NCBI GenBank assembly: GCA_947579665.1 | Contig: OX388348.1 | Coordinates: forward strand, 4,898,001-4,962,000 | DNA from: Sympetrum striolatum | Taxonomy: Eukaryota; Arthropoda; Insecta; Odonata; Libellulidae | Reading direction: 5' to 3' | Length of the DNA stretch: 64,000 bases | Program-made: the position numbers and the translations under genes | The notes under the pieces: generated by a model | Databases searched by the model: none | What the model was told of the DNA's origin: nothing | Seen by the model: the letters and a program-made list of their open reading frames with translations, nothing else | Shown: piece by piece, positions 45,300 through 57,435 of the stretch | How positions within the stretch are numbered: position 1 is the stretch's first letter | Layout: every line of letters starts with the position of its first letter

Positions 45300-48200
45300 G
45301 TGAGTGGATGGAACTACTTTCATTCATCTAACCTCAAAGTGTTGAAATCCATTTTTGAATGGATCGTTCGTGACCTATCGTGAACAAATCCCCTTACATT
45401 GAAATCGCAGAGGAACTGCTGATGTTTTAAATTTAGCTGCTCGATTGTGACATTAAAATCCTTTTCCGAAAACATCGAGCGCCTTCACGGGAACTTTAAA
45501 ACGCCCTAAGAATTCAATTGAAATTTTCTATTCATCGTTAAATAACTTGATCGTGACCCTTTTGCGTTGGTGAACTACCGTTCGCTGTCGTTGAAAAACG
45601 CAATGCTCGGAGGAAATTATTTAGCGAATCATAGAGTATCGAAGCTCAGCGAAGTGAAGGTTGCGGTAATTGATTATATATTCGCAATTCAGTTTATTTG
45701 TATAATGAGAACATCGAGTTAAAGTTTCCTTTCTACTTCGGAAATGAAAACTTTTTCTCTAATTATATTTATTCACTCTCGTAAATCATCAAGACATTAG
45801 GAAAGATTGCAATGTTCAATCTTGATTCCATCTTTTTGTTCATCATAATTAATTTCAAAATGCAAATGTTTCGTAGTAGTTCCTGTTACTCCTTGATCTC
45901 CTGATGTGATGCTAGTGCTTGGGAACCATCTTTAGTTCAATGAAATTTTGAGGAAACCATAATAATCTGTGCTAAAAGTTGGTTCTCCTTAGAAATTATT
46001 CTTTTACAATAATTAATTTCTTCGTATGCTCTTTGAAGGACTTCTTTAGTTACTCCGTCCACCAATTCTTCTGCAATTCCTCATCAGCTTTGCTTCTAAT
46101 ATTTTCCTCTTCGCTGCTTTTACAGTCCATGCTTCACAACCATATTGGAGAATATACTATATTAATTTAAATTAATTATTTATATATTTTAAATATAGTG
46201 CTACTCGATGTCAACAATTGTTTTCATTTGATAAATTGCCTTCTTTTTACTTAGTTTCTCTCCTGGTGATTCCATTCCTGGCAATCTTGCTCGCTAAATT
46301 GCAGAATTCTTTGACTCGTTCAAGAGTGCATATTTTTTAATATCACGAGGAAATTTTCCACCACAAGGAAAAGGGTAAAAGGATGCGCATATGAAAATTC
46401 CCGAGGAAGAATGAAAAGTCTTAAAAGTCCCACTCCTGTCAGACTTATTCTTAGTCCGTTCTTTCGTGGAAATTGTCTCCATATTTCGGCTACTTTCCAT
46501 CACGTTGGTTCTGTTTTTATGGCTTTTGTGGCTTTAACTCTTCATGCTTTTACAATTTAGGGATGATGCTTTATCTTTTTTTCGACAAATATCACATCTC
46601 ATATGCCAATTATGCATACGCTGTTTCCTTCTTCTTGCATTCTTACACCTTTTACCATTTTTACCCTATTTATTTCTTTATCAATGTGCAATGTTAAGTT
46701 ATATTATGTTAAGGTAGTGGATCTTACTTTGCACATAATCTCTACAGGTCAATCTACAACAGACTACATGTATATTTCTGTATATCTTCATTTTTCTACA
46801 GATTTTGAACAGAATTTCTTTTAAACTCAGTATGAGTCTGATTTCCCTTGCAGGTGGCCATATGTGCGGGGATTCTACTGGACTTGGTAGCCTTCAGTGC
46901 AAATGCTGGCATTCTATGGGTCGTCCTCGGAAATAGAAGTCTTCGTAAGGCGCCCACAAGTGTGTTCCTTCTGAATCTGTGTATTTCCGACATCTTCGTG
47001 TCCCTATTCCTCATACCCATTGCAATCACCATTCTCTTCAGCGCCTTCCAAGGTAAGACTCATCTGCGGAATCATTTCAAATTGGTGGGGTTTTTTTAGC
47101 GTCCGCTGATTTGGCATCTAATTGAAACAGTAAAAATGGTAATGTGTCATTCGTCAGAAATCTGACAATCTATTTTTACCAACATCTTGCAAGTTAGGTT
47201 TCCCAATTGTCATCTTCTTAGAAAATGCTTCAGGGAATGAGAAACCAGTGTCCTACCGCACTCCAAAACATCATATCACTTTATGACTAAAGTAAGTGTA
47301 ACGAATCTGAGATTTTTCCAGAGTACTATATTGGTATGCGTCGTGGATATTTGATAACATTTTGTGATGATAACCGCGGATGTATTGATAATTAAATATG
47401 ATAACTCCTACTTGCTCATATGTTTGTTATTTGTTTAAAGGAATCAAATATTTTGTTATTGCTTAGCCAATTGTTTTGGAATGTTAAATCAGCTAACGCT
47501 TAGCTGGAGAACCATGAATTATCCAGGAATTTATTTAAGACTTAAAATTATTTCTTAAGGAATAGAAGATAATGATAAAGGGTGAAAACGAATTATCTAT
47601 CACTCTAGTTATTAAAATGAATATGCATGTTTAAACATTTTAGTTAAATGAAACTCATTATTCATGTTGTGGGACAATGTAAGTTACTCTGTGAAAATAA
47701 TAGTCTTGACAAATCAACATTGGTTGGAATGAATTGAAAAAACCAGTCTAAGTCATAAAAAGTTAAAAAATAACATTCCTTCGAAAGCAACGTTGAAGAT
47801 TTAAAAAGATTTCAATAAATTCTAAATTCTAACATTTAAATTTATTCAGACACAGACATTTATAACTTACGTCTATTTTACATTCATTCACTTGTTTTTC
47901 ACGGGTATTTATTTTCAGATGATGGAATTTATGTTCCAACATATTTGTGTGAACCAGTGTCTTTCATCAACTCCCTCCTGGTTTACTCTGGTGTTTGGGC
48001 AGCGGCCGCCATAAGCGTGGACAGAAGGTTCTCGATCGTGGCCCCAATGGCCCACGCAGCCTTCATGACCACACGCAGAGCTCTCATGGCCACCGGCATG
48101 GTAATAGCATCCAAATTACCACATTTCTGAATCGATTTAGAATCAAACTTTTAAAATTCTCCATTTTGTAATTTGAAATAGCCTATTTCAACTCTGTGAG

Positions 48201-51200
48201 AATACGTAATATGTGGTAGTTTCTTACTCATATAATTTGCCTGATCATATAACATAAGATCATGAAAATCTTGTTCTGTAGCACAAAATCAAAACTTTTA
48301 TCCATTAATTCTATGTAACCTTGAACTACCAACTTTTTACTTTCAATATACCCCCAGATTTATCTAGTCTGTTTAATATAAGTGACAGTAGCAATATTTA
48401 TACTTTAATTTAAAGTATTGTTGTAATTTTGTGTAATAATATATGTATAGTATATGTAAGTGGTATGATTTTCATGCATGTACCAAGCATGTTGTAATTT
48501 TTTCAATCATTTTTGTTTTTTTCATAATTTATAATTTATGGTTTGATTTTTATATTTTTTGTGCTTGTGTTATGCATTAATTCTACTGAATTTTCACGAA
48601 TATGATTTATCAATTCCTCTGTGAGTGTATTACCATAACCTGGGAATTTTGATCATCGAGCTGGAATTGAGAAGATCTACTCTCACAGAACCAGCATTCA
48701 AAGTCGATGATGTTTTCTTATAACATTTTATCGTAAATGTTACATTACGTAAAGTCATCTCACTAGCCCGTCTAAACCTCTTTATCACCAAAATGTAATC
48801 AATTTGGTACCTATCTGTATCCCCGGGCTTTTTCCATGTGTACCTTCGTCTGTTGTGATGCTGAAAAAGTGTGTTTGTGGTGCAGAGATTATTTATCTAG
48901 CAAAAGTCTATCAGTTTTTGTCTTCTGTCGTTTGTATTCCCTAAACCGAATCCCCCCACCTCTTCCCCATCTTTGCCTTGCCCAATGACCGCGTTTCAAC
49001 CTCACATAACAACGAGATTTTTTTTGCCCTTCACTGTTCCCATAACCTCCTCTGTTTGTTCATAAACCATGTCTACATCTTCTTTACTGTAATCACTAGT
49101 GGGCAAGTAGACCTGAACAATAACCGTGTTTACTGGTTTAGGCTTTACTTCTACCAACAGAACCCGATCGCTTATTAGCACGGTGGCTATCACGAACTCT
49201 CCCGCTTTCTTATCCAACACTACAGCTACTCTGGCTAGTACTTTCCCCACTGAAAATGACTCCAATATAATCGCTCCAGAAGTATCCCTCGTCTTTCCAT
49301 GGCACTTCGCATAACCCTAGTACATTAATGTTGGACCTTTTTATTTCTAACTTTACGTTTTCCAACTTTTCCTTTCCTGAGCATTGTCCTAACATTTCAT
49401 GTCCCCACCCTCGTTTCCATCTTCTCTCTTCTTTTCTTGTCGTTCCTTGAGTAAGGGTTTCGTGGAATGACGACCGAGATGGCCTTACTCCCATCATTGC
49501 CTGGCATGTCACTCATCCTAGATGGCTGAGTCCCTTTCAAAGTAATATACGTAATAACTTAGTGAAACATAGGGCCAGTCCAATATGTATTTTGTTATAA
49601 CTCTTACTTTCTAGGTATGGGTTACAGCAGCCATATTTGCTGTGTTGCCACATATTTTTCCAACTGGAAGCCATCACCAGCTCTTCAACTACACCACGTC
49701 CACTTCCTCCGTTTCATCCGCTATAATCCTCTCCTTGGTATCCTCTTCTTCCTCCACTTCCGTCGCCATGCGATCCAACTCCACCTTCAACATGTCAGCA
49801 ACTGCCACCAATTCCACCTTGTACGTCATGTCCTACAACGCCTCCACTTCCGCCTCTGTCTTCACTGAGACCAGGGACGAGTGCAGCACTTGGAAGACCT
49901 GTGCTTTGATGTTCACTCTCGACTGGTCCAACTCCAGTCACGTGTTCGCAGTCGTCATCGGTTGCTACCTCATCCCTGCACTCCTTATGATCTCTATGTA
50001 TGTGAGCATCTTCAAAGTGGCGAGGAAAGCTGGTATGCGGGTATGTACACACTTTTATTTTAAGGATAAATAAGTAGCGGCCATCGTGCTTCACTTCGGT
50101 TAAGTTGCGTTTAGAGCAGTGTGCTCTTTCTTCTCCTAGCAGGTCCAAAAATCAAGCACCGTTTCGATCCCTACTATTTCTGGAGAAGTTGAGGCGAGGA
50201 TTCAGGAAGAAAGCGAAATAGAGAGTGAACAGGAGTCTACGGCAGCGGGAGCAGAGGAGAGCGGCCTGCACGGAGAAGAGAACAGAAATTGCATCTTCAG
50301 GCACTTGTTCTGGAATGACAGGAAGATCATTGGAGACCTCCCCTACCACTCTTCCATGGAGCCTTCTGAGGAGTTCACCTGTCCGCAGTGTTCATCCAAA
50401 TCTGCAAGGAGGTTAGACGCATCGCTTTCAGATGCCTCTGCAACCAAAAGCATTTCTGCAGGAGGCAAAGCACGACGCACCCTTCTGCTGATCTTGGGCC
50501 TTTCCCTTGCTTCATGGACGCCCTATTACGTAGTTCACGCCTATTGTGCCTGCTCTAACGATTGTTGGAAAGAGTTGTCGGATTCAGAGTTCCAGTGCTC
50601 CACCACGCCGAGTAAGTAACATCGGATGTATACATAGAGTATTTTTTATCATCATCAAGCGCTAAAATCTTAAAATTGGTTTATAGGGTCCCTCTAAGCC
50701 ATCCCAATCTCCCCCATTCCCTCAGAAACAATGACTTGAACATTTACCTATCTCTTGTAATATAACCTAGGCCTTGCTCAGTATATTCTTCCTTCCAATA
50801 CAACCTTCAGAAGGATAGGTACTAAACCTTGCCACGCGTTAGTATCCGACAAGTACATTTTGTCTTCTTTTAAACAATGATTTCACTTGACTTCATTTGA
50901 ATGACTTCTGTCTTCATTTGATCTTTGAAGGACTTCTTCCCAAGTATTTTGTTTTTTATCTCATCTCCATTATTCTGATTTAAAATATAATTTTCATTCC
51001 ATCTAAGTCTCGTTTTTCTGTTCCTGTTTCAGTAAATGTTTTTAATTACCATAAACAACTTTGAGGTGAAACGGTTGATTATTTATCCACCGCTTCCACT
51101 CAGATACGAAGTAAAAAACTTCACAGTACTTCCCGAATTATTACGGAGTCAGTTTTCGACTTTTGAGCAGTTGAACTACTATTTTGTGTTGCTCACCAAT

Positions 51201-54200
51201 ACATTTTTTTCTAATGCGACTCTTGAAAAACAATATCAAATAGATGTAACCGAGGCACGGCGAAAAAGTCTTTCTTTGGATTTACACCGTTTTTTCTTAT
51301 AATTATCTAATAATATATACATAGCTTCAAGAGACTACAGCGCCCGCTAGTCAAGCCATCCTAACGGAATTCGTGGTTTTAACAAGGGAGTTACCTAGAG
51401 CTGGCCGAGTATGAAATGTAACCACCTGAACGTATATGAGATGGTTTCCTATCTTCACTCTCCTTATAGAACCTGGGCACACAAGTATCCCCTGCGCCTC
51501 CGGTTGCACCTCGGATAAGTTTCCTGTCTCCTACTTCTTGTACCGTCGCTCTTACATAGTTTCCGTCGTCGTCTGGCTCCTCTTCCTCTCTTCTGCACTC
51601 AACCCCATCTTGTACGGGCTGCTCAACAGGCCAGTCAGGGAGCAAGTCCTTATCAGGTGAGTTCAATCTCCACTCGTCTTCCATGTTATGTTATAATGGG
51701 CCGCATAAATTCAATCGAAGAAGCCTTGACTTTAAGGAACTCCGTTAAAGGAAGCATGGTTTAATAGTAAAGCTCCACCAGAAATTTATACTTGATGCTT
51801 TAATTTAAAAATTTATAAAACAACGTTTTACACATCCTCGTGTTGTTAGAATGTGTGCTCTCGTATCATAAATGAGAGAGATTAATTCCTTATTGGTCTT
51901 GGGTTCGACGACAGGGTGGTGAGATAAAAATATATAGCGGAGAACAGTGGCGCAGCCAGGATTTGCCAATGGGGGGGGTCCAAGGAAACGAAAATGCCTA
52001 ACTTACAGGGGCTAGTATATTCATGCTCGTTACTCATTGCAAATATGTCAATTCCTTCAAAAAATTAATTCATTGAAAACTAGAGGAGTTTAACGCTTAT
52101 ATGGCCAAATTATTAATTTTTCCAAGATAGTAGTTTACATAACCGAATTATAGGAAACTTATCATAAGTGTTGTTTGGAATTTTAGTTTGGATACATACA
52201 GTATCTATTAAAAAGTAATTTTTTTCTATGCTGACTTTTTTTAGCGTTGTAGATATAAACTTCCCGATTCTTTGAGAGTTCTTTCTTCCGAGAAGTTGCC
52301 AAGCGTGAGAAGGAAAAAATTAGTAACGATTATTTGGCAAGCGACAAAAAACGTAATATCCACTCATTAGATCCCCACATTGGCGCGCCAATGCTTATTT
52401 CAATATCTTTCGTTATTTGAATATATCATCAGCAGGTTTCTTAAGAGTGACTTCATCCCTTGTTTTCAAAATTAACTCCTCTCCTCTAAGAAACAAGAAA
52501 TCATTGAAATCAGATGGTTTCGCTTTGTTATAAAAATCATTTATATCAGAATTTACTGGTAGGCTTACAATTAAGACTGATTTCGTTATTTATGAATTGG
52601 CTAAGTATTCAATTGAATGCGTCACAAACCGAACATTAAAAATTCGGCTGAATTAAAAAATACAGTATAATTTTGATTATATGTAGTTGATATTATAATT
52701 GAATTTGCATAATTAAAGTTACACACCAAGGTGAAAAAACATGAAGTCGTCAATTTACAATTATTTAGACTAAGTAGTAGTTAGGTTGTTTAACCAGCAG
52801 AGAGCTGACGCAAACCCAGTCTTAGGCATTGTGTTCAAAGAAAACAAAAATGTTCCTTACATTGAAATTTTGAAGGGGCATTGCATGTATACGTGGTTGA
52901 CCGGATAAGTCATGAGATTCGTTGGATTTTACTACCAGAGAAAAAATTGGCTGCACCCAAAAGGAAGCTAAAGAATTTAAGCCACAGTTTTAACAGTTAA
53001 TCAAATTTATTTCAAGCCATCAAGTCACTGTTCTGATAAATCTGTGCGTACCTTACGCACACAATACCTTTCAGCTGACTTATTTGTTTCCAAAATGGTA
53101 TATTATTAATAATATAATCGAAAATTATTTTTAGTGATATATTGTATTTCTCCAACACTTCTTCAAATATCTACGGAAATTCGGTTATCGAATTATTTTC
53201 GTAAACATACAGCAAACTAACAAGTAATCATAAAATAAGGATCATTATATTTTATATCAGCCCGAGTAATGAAGAGTCTACTTTACAGACTTTTAAGCGT
53301 CCAGAATCAATAATATAAAATAGAGTGTGGGTGTGTGTGTGTGTGGGTGTGTGCGTATGTTCGCTAAATACACGAGAACCGAGAGTCGCACAATTTTGAA
53401 ATTTTCTACATTAATAAAAGTCGACCCCGCACAGAGTATAGGCTAATTTTTATTTTCCTAAGGTCCACGGTTCGAACCCAGATGGGTCAAAACGTTTCCA
53501 TAAGAAATACACGTATAGGTCAGTTTTCTGTAGCAGGATTCATTTCTTTTTCAAAATTAAATTAGAATAATGGTCCTAAAAAGTCGAATCTAGCACCAAA
53601 AGAAAGATAATAGAATAAAGATTCTTATTTTGGTCGTGTAATATCGTTTTCGATTCGAAATTGCGCACAATTAGATAAAGTACGTGAACATTTTATCGAA
53701 ATTTTGAGGTCGTAAACAACCCATCTCCCTGACGATCAAGGCGATTGTTGATTTCCAGCTCATGAGTAATTCCATAAGAAGACATCTAAAATGAATGCCC
53801 AGATATAATTAATTCTGTAAGATATCTTTTATAAATAATTCCCTCTCCAGATTCATTCATATACATAGATACCCAGGTAGGATACTAATTCACAGGCTAA
53901 ACCACAAGCGTCATTGATTTGTAATTTTTACAGCGTATAGGCCTTAACGTGAAACCCCCAGAAAAGAGGCGACTTTGAACCTCAGTGACATGGGTTCGAT
54001 GCCAGGGGGCCCCAAAATCCCGATTTTTCCCATTTTAATGTATTGCTTTGATTTTCTGAAATTTATAAAAAATACTTCCCGGATAGGTAGCAGTAAAATT
54101 GAAGGAGCTTGCAGATGCATAACAAGATTATACCATAAATGGCTTTTACAGAAAATGTCCTGGGTTCGATGCTAGAACGATTCAAACATCTCCCATTTAA

Positions 54201-54740
54201 TATACATGGGGGTATTTTTTCATTATTTTTATTGATGCATTTATGGAAACGATAGGAAGTTCTCTCTTAGCTGGAATATGTATATTAAAACTTGGTTAAA
54301 GAAAAAAAATTTAATAAGACTATAGTCTTCCTGGGTTCGATGCCAAAGCACATCAAAATTTCTCACATAAGGAATATACGTGAAAAGTAGGATGTCGTTT
54401 GACGCAGTTGGAGCAAATATTTCTGCTCGAATTTTCACACATAGTTAGAGATAGTGATCTTCTCTTGTTTAGTATTCGGGTACAAGTCAGCTCCATAATA
54501 CACTTAATTTCTGCAAAGAAAGTTCTTCTTTGGTTTTGAGTTATATATGTATGGAATATATTTCTGTTATTTGTGTTTAATCATCGTTTCCGAGAACCAT
54601 TTTTCCCTTTCAGAAAATGTCTCCTAAAAGGTGGTACTGCTTATCCTAATGTGATCATTGAATATATTTTATACTCTTTAAATCATTTTTATCATCATCG
54701 AAGAAAGTGTTCATTCAAAGGATATGAGATAAATCTTTAG
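45282..54740 (+). CDS. Class A (rhodopsin-like) G-protein-coupled receptor, orphan
   Basis: Exons 45282-45299, 46854-47052, 47919-48100, 49615-50040, 50143-50611 and 51470-51656 join in phase to about 494 residues with seven membrane spans. Marks: TM1 with G-N after VVL; TM2 LNLCISD (the conserved Asp); Cys83 before TM3; DRRF (107-110) in place of DRY; Cys223/Cys229 in loop 2; TM6 SWTPYYV (399-405); TM7 NPILY (476-480). It would sit in the plasma membrane and couple to a G protein. Loop 2 is unusually long (about 90 residues) and Ser/Thr/Asn-rich with six N-glycosylation sequons. Loop 3 is about 120 residues. The gene ends either at TGA 51658-51660 or, by splicing, in an exon at 54614-54740. 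The ligand class cannot be told; WTPYY is seen in several peptide-receptor groups. Confidence 0.85.
46020..46145 (-). pseudogene. LINE reverse-transcriptase C-terminal fragment in GPCR intron
   Basis: The minus strand reads YGCEAWTVKAAKRKILEA, then KLMRNCRRIGGRSN and a stop. This is the common YGCE-W-T block behind the RT domain of APE-type LINEs (the CFDP2-like protein family in databases). It is a short, decayed fragment. Confidence 0.55.
46854..47052 (+). CDS. GPCR exon, TM1-TM2
   Basis: Acceptor ...TTCCCTTGCAG, donor GTAAGAC. It encodes VAICAGILLDLVAFSANAG, then TM1 into G-N-R-S, and TM2 VFLLNLCISDIFVSLFLIP. It ends in phase 1. Confidence 0.88.
47919..48100 (+). CDS. GPCR exon, TM3 and DRRF
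   Basis: Acceptor ...TATTTTCAG, donor GTAATAG. It encodes the loop-1 Cys (YLCEP), TM3 with VYSGVWAAAAISVDRRF, and intracellular loop 2 (SIVAPMAHAAFMTTRRA). Confidence 0.9.
49000..49512 (-). pseudogene. LINE APE-endonuclease fragment in GPCR intron
   Basis: Two overlapping minus-strand frames share one decayed endonuclease domain. The upper (49210-49512) has GQCSGKEKLENVKLEIKRSN then INVLGLCEVPWKDEG; the lower (49002-49265) has GKVLARVAVVLDKKAGEF, VSDRVLLVEVKPKPVN-like sequence and VIVQVYLPTSDYSKEDV, ending in GTVKGKKNLVVM. This is the CFDP2-type APE domain. At least one frame change separates the parts and no RT follows. Confidence 0.7.
49615..50040 (+). CDS. GPCR exon, TM4, long loop 2, TM5
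   Basis: Acceptor ...TTTCTAG, donor GTATGTAC, phase 0 at both ends. TM4 is VWVTAAIFAVLPHIF. Loop 2 (about residues 150-242) carries sequons at N158, N188, N192, N199, N208 and N239 and a CSTWKTC motif. TM5 is VFAVVIGCYLIPALLMISMY. Confidence 0.9.
50143..50611 (+). CDS. GPCR exon, intracellular loop 3 and TM6
   Basis: Acceptor ...CTCCTAGCAG after an intron of only 102 bases, donor GTAAGTAA. It encodes an acidic then Ser-rich loop with a CPQC pair (355-358), the basic GGKARRT, TM6 LLLILGLSLASWTPYYVVHA and a Cys-rich outer loop. Confidence 0.9.
51470..51656 (+). CDS. GPCR exon, loop 3 (outer) and TM7
   Basis: Acceptor ...CTCCTTATAG. It encodes PGHTSIPCASGCTSD, then TM7 VSVVVWLLFLSSALNPILYG and helix 8 start LLNRPVREQVLI. 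At its end AG|GTGAGT offers a good donor, but reading through gives AGG TGA, a stop at 51658-51660. Both ends are possible. Confidence 0.88.
53800..54480 (+). repeat. B-box monomer array II
   Basis: Cores GGGTTCGATGC lie at 53992, 54162 and 54333, spaced 170 and 171 bases, with a further one (GGTTCGAACCC) at 53469. The segment from about 53840 (ATTCACAGGCTAAACCACAA) is collinear with array III from about 62690. Each monomer also has a CTTCCCGG-type box about 80 bases after the core. Confidence 0.7.
54614..54740 (+). CDS. Candidate last exon of the GPCR
   Basis: A good acceptor (TTTTTCCCTTTCAG) is followed, in the phase required by the donor at 51657, by 41 open codons. They start K-C-L-L-K-G-G, as expected for a cytosolic tail with a palmitoylation-type Cys after helix 8, and end in TAG at 54738. 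AATAAA follows at 54926-54931. Against it: it lies inside the apparent hAT element. Confidence 0.4.
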
Positions 54741-55461
54741 GTGACTTTGTAGACTCAATTATAATATTATTTACTTTGTTCATTGGTTTGGAAAAAATTA
54801 TAGCCTGGAATCAACTATATACTATATAAAATTATGAGGCAATTGTTACGATTAAGACTGTACCAAGAGTAATTATCAATTTGGATTTCCCCATTGAGAA
54901 TCAACGGGCACTTCTGCTAGTGCTTAATAAAGGAACCATAGGATAATTTAACCTTGGAATTGTCGCTAAACTGATCTTGAGATTTGCCCTCCAATAACAG
55001 CCCTAAAATAAGACAATCTTAATTTACGTAATTATTAATGGTCATTTCACAAAAAATAACATAACCGTTAATTTACGTTTTTCCGATAGCGGCCTTGAGC
55101 TATTTGCGGACTGTGAAAAAAATTTCGGATGTCCATCTGTACCTTATGAAATCCAAACTTAAACTTTCCTTCGAACTGTTCACTGTGAATTTCTCAAAAA
55201 CACTATTCATGAGCCTAGCTTTGCATTCACAACCTAAAAACTGTCACATGCAGAAGATCTAACTGAGCGTTTTATCAATCTGTTTGTCTCTTAAACGTAA
55301 TATTAATCTCTGTTTTCAGGGTGTAACTTTCGAATTAGTTCTCGAATGTTCCCTAGTATTTTTGCGAGGAGTTAACGAATCAGTACTTTCGATTTTTTCT
55401 CATGGGTATCTTATCTTATGATGTGTGTCATCGGTGTCATCTAACTTAAGAATAGGCTTAA

Positions 55462-57435
55462 GGCTGCTGTAGCGCTTGAGGATTTCCGATTTTAACGGTC
55501 GCACCCTAGAGCATACGAAGTGGTGACTTTCAGAACTAACGAAGAGGTGGGGAAGAACATTCGCCTATTTCGCTGGAGCTGTTGGCACTAACTGGCCACT
55601 GAGTCTCTTTAGGTGGGGCGGTTCGTTTTGGTTTCGCTTCTTCACTTATCGCAGTTCCCAGAAATTGATATAATGTTAGGCAACGAGTTACCGCCACCGC
55701 TCATTCGCTCTCAAAGACGGGTAGATCAGAATGCTGTCACACTTAGATTTAGAAATGGTGATGAGATTCCCAACATTGCCCGCTTGACTTTGATCAATGC
55801 AGTCCCGCGTTCGATTCCCTGCACGTAATGATATCTGATCGAAGAATTTTTAGAAGAAGAGATTTATTTTCTCTGAATAAATATCTGCTTTCGAATCTAA
55901 GAATAATTTATCGTTGAATTATTCTACCTTTCTGTAATTCTGTACGCACTGTATGATTATTCTTCTAAATAAAAGTTTCTTAATAATTATCCTTGCGAGT
56001 CTAATACAATATAATGATTTTTAATACAATAATTTATAAAAATACATTATGTATGTTGTTCGAAAAGGAACTTGATATTGAAAATTCGTCGACCTTTAGG
56101 GACATACGCAAATGTCTCATAATGTTCCTATTCGATCTCTGATACTACTGTTTCACCCTTAGACATTCTATGTTCCTCATTTCCCGTATTCTCACACAGT
56201 GGTAGTGGTGAGTGTACCTGAATGCTAAACCAAACAAGAGTTATTTGAAATCCCATAACAAATATCACTGCAGTCCTTCACTAATTATCATTCTACAGCA
56301 TTCGATTGATGACAGACCCCCGAAGGATGGCCTGTTAATAAACGCCAAGTTTTCAGTAAATATCATGTTTTCTCGGAAGAAAAGTTTCATATTTTACGGA
56401 AAATTGTATAGTCATAAGAAAACACATAAATACAAACATTATACGAAAAAAGAACTTGTCTTGTAAAGATATTTTACCTAGAGGACATTCTTTGCGAGGA
56501 ATGATCCGTATCTTGAAGTTCATGGGAGAAATAATCATCAGTTCTCGATGAACACCCTTCGTCACGAGGAGTGCCCAAGACAGATTGCTCACCGAGAATA
56601 GTTTTCCTAATTTTGAGAAATCATGTGTGAAACCATGGAATTAAAGAAATATCAATCGGCAAATAAATTTATTATGACTAACTTAAATTTTTCATTTACA
56701 TTAATTTACTAAGCAAGGAGGATATTTAACTTAACAATATCAAAGTTTTGCTTTATTACAACTTATTACACATTCTGTCAAAGACCTGTTCATTCTCCAT
56801 TCTTTCAGGTTCTTCCCTTTATTTTTTTTGCACTTGTTCGAAGATGTCCACTTTTCGTATATCTACGCATGGTCACTCACAAAGGCGGCAATACTTTGTA
56901 ATCAACTCCTCCCTATGCAATGCAAGTAATCCCTACGCCCGGCTGCGATAAAATATAAGAGCATGGTAACCACCATGATCGCTTTTATTCTGTCGTCTCG
57001 CGGAGAATCTCCCCTCCAAGTCCCTTCCCCTACTTCCCGGCCGTTTAGAGGGCGCGCGATCTGCTACCTCGATAGGCGAAAACAGAGGTGTTTTATTTCC
57101 CAGTTTACAGCCGATATTGATCTGTGACCCCCTTATATTTTTACACATTCCTTAAGAACAAAGTTTGAAGAAGTGCTTGCAGCTTTTAATTTTTCGAATA
57201 TGCTTAAAATAAGCGAGTAAATTTAGCTGAAAAAGTAGCTATTTTTAATGAAATCAAACGCCTTTGGAAGGATTTCTATGACTTAACTTTAAATTTAAAA
57301 ACCTAGCAACACATCTTCAATCTTTTTTCTTGCGATTGCTGAAAACCGCAAATCTCTACAATGAAATTCAACGTCTTAAAAACAATAAATAAAACAGGCT
57401 TGAATCGGCCGTTTCGGACGAGCGCTACAGCAGCC
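55462..57435. mobile_element. TTAA-flanked element with GGCTGCTGTAGCGCT termini
   Basis: GGCTGCTGTAGCGCT at 55462-55476 is matched perfectly, inverted, by AGCGCTACAGCAGCC at 57421-57435. Both ends are flanked by TTAA (55458-55461, 57436-57439). This suggests a piggyBac-like or, with a TAA duplication, a PIF/Harbinger-like non-autonomous element of 1974 bp, nested in the hAT-type element. Frames inside are short; a GC-rich minus-strand patch at 56930-57130 is unexplained. Confidence 0.6.
55770..55830 (+). repeat. tRNA-like B-box relic
   Basis: CGCGTTCGATTCCCTGCACG near 55806 fits the B box GWTCRANNC and resembles a tRNA T-arm, but the stem does not pair well and no acceptor stem is seen. Probable SINE relic. 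Confidence 0.3.
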
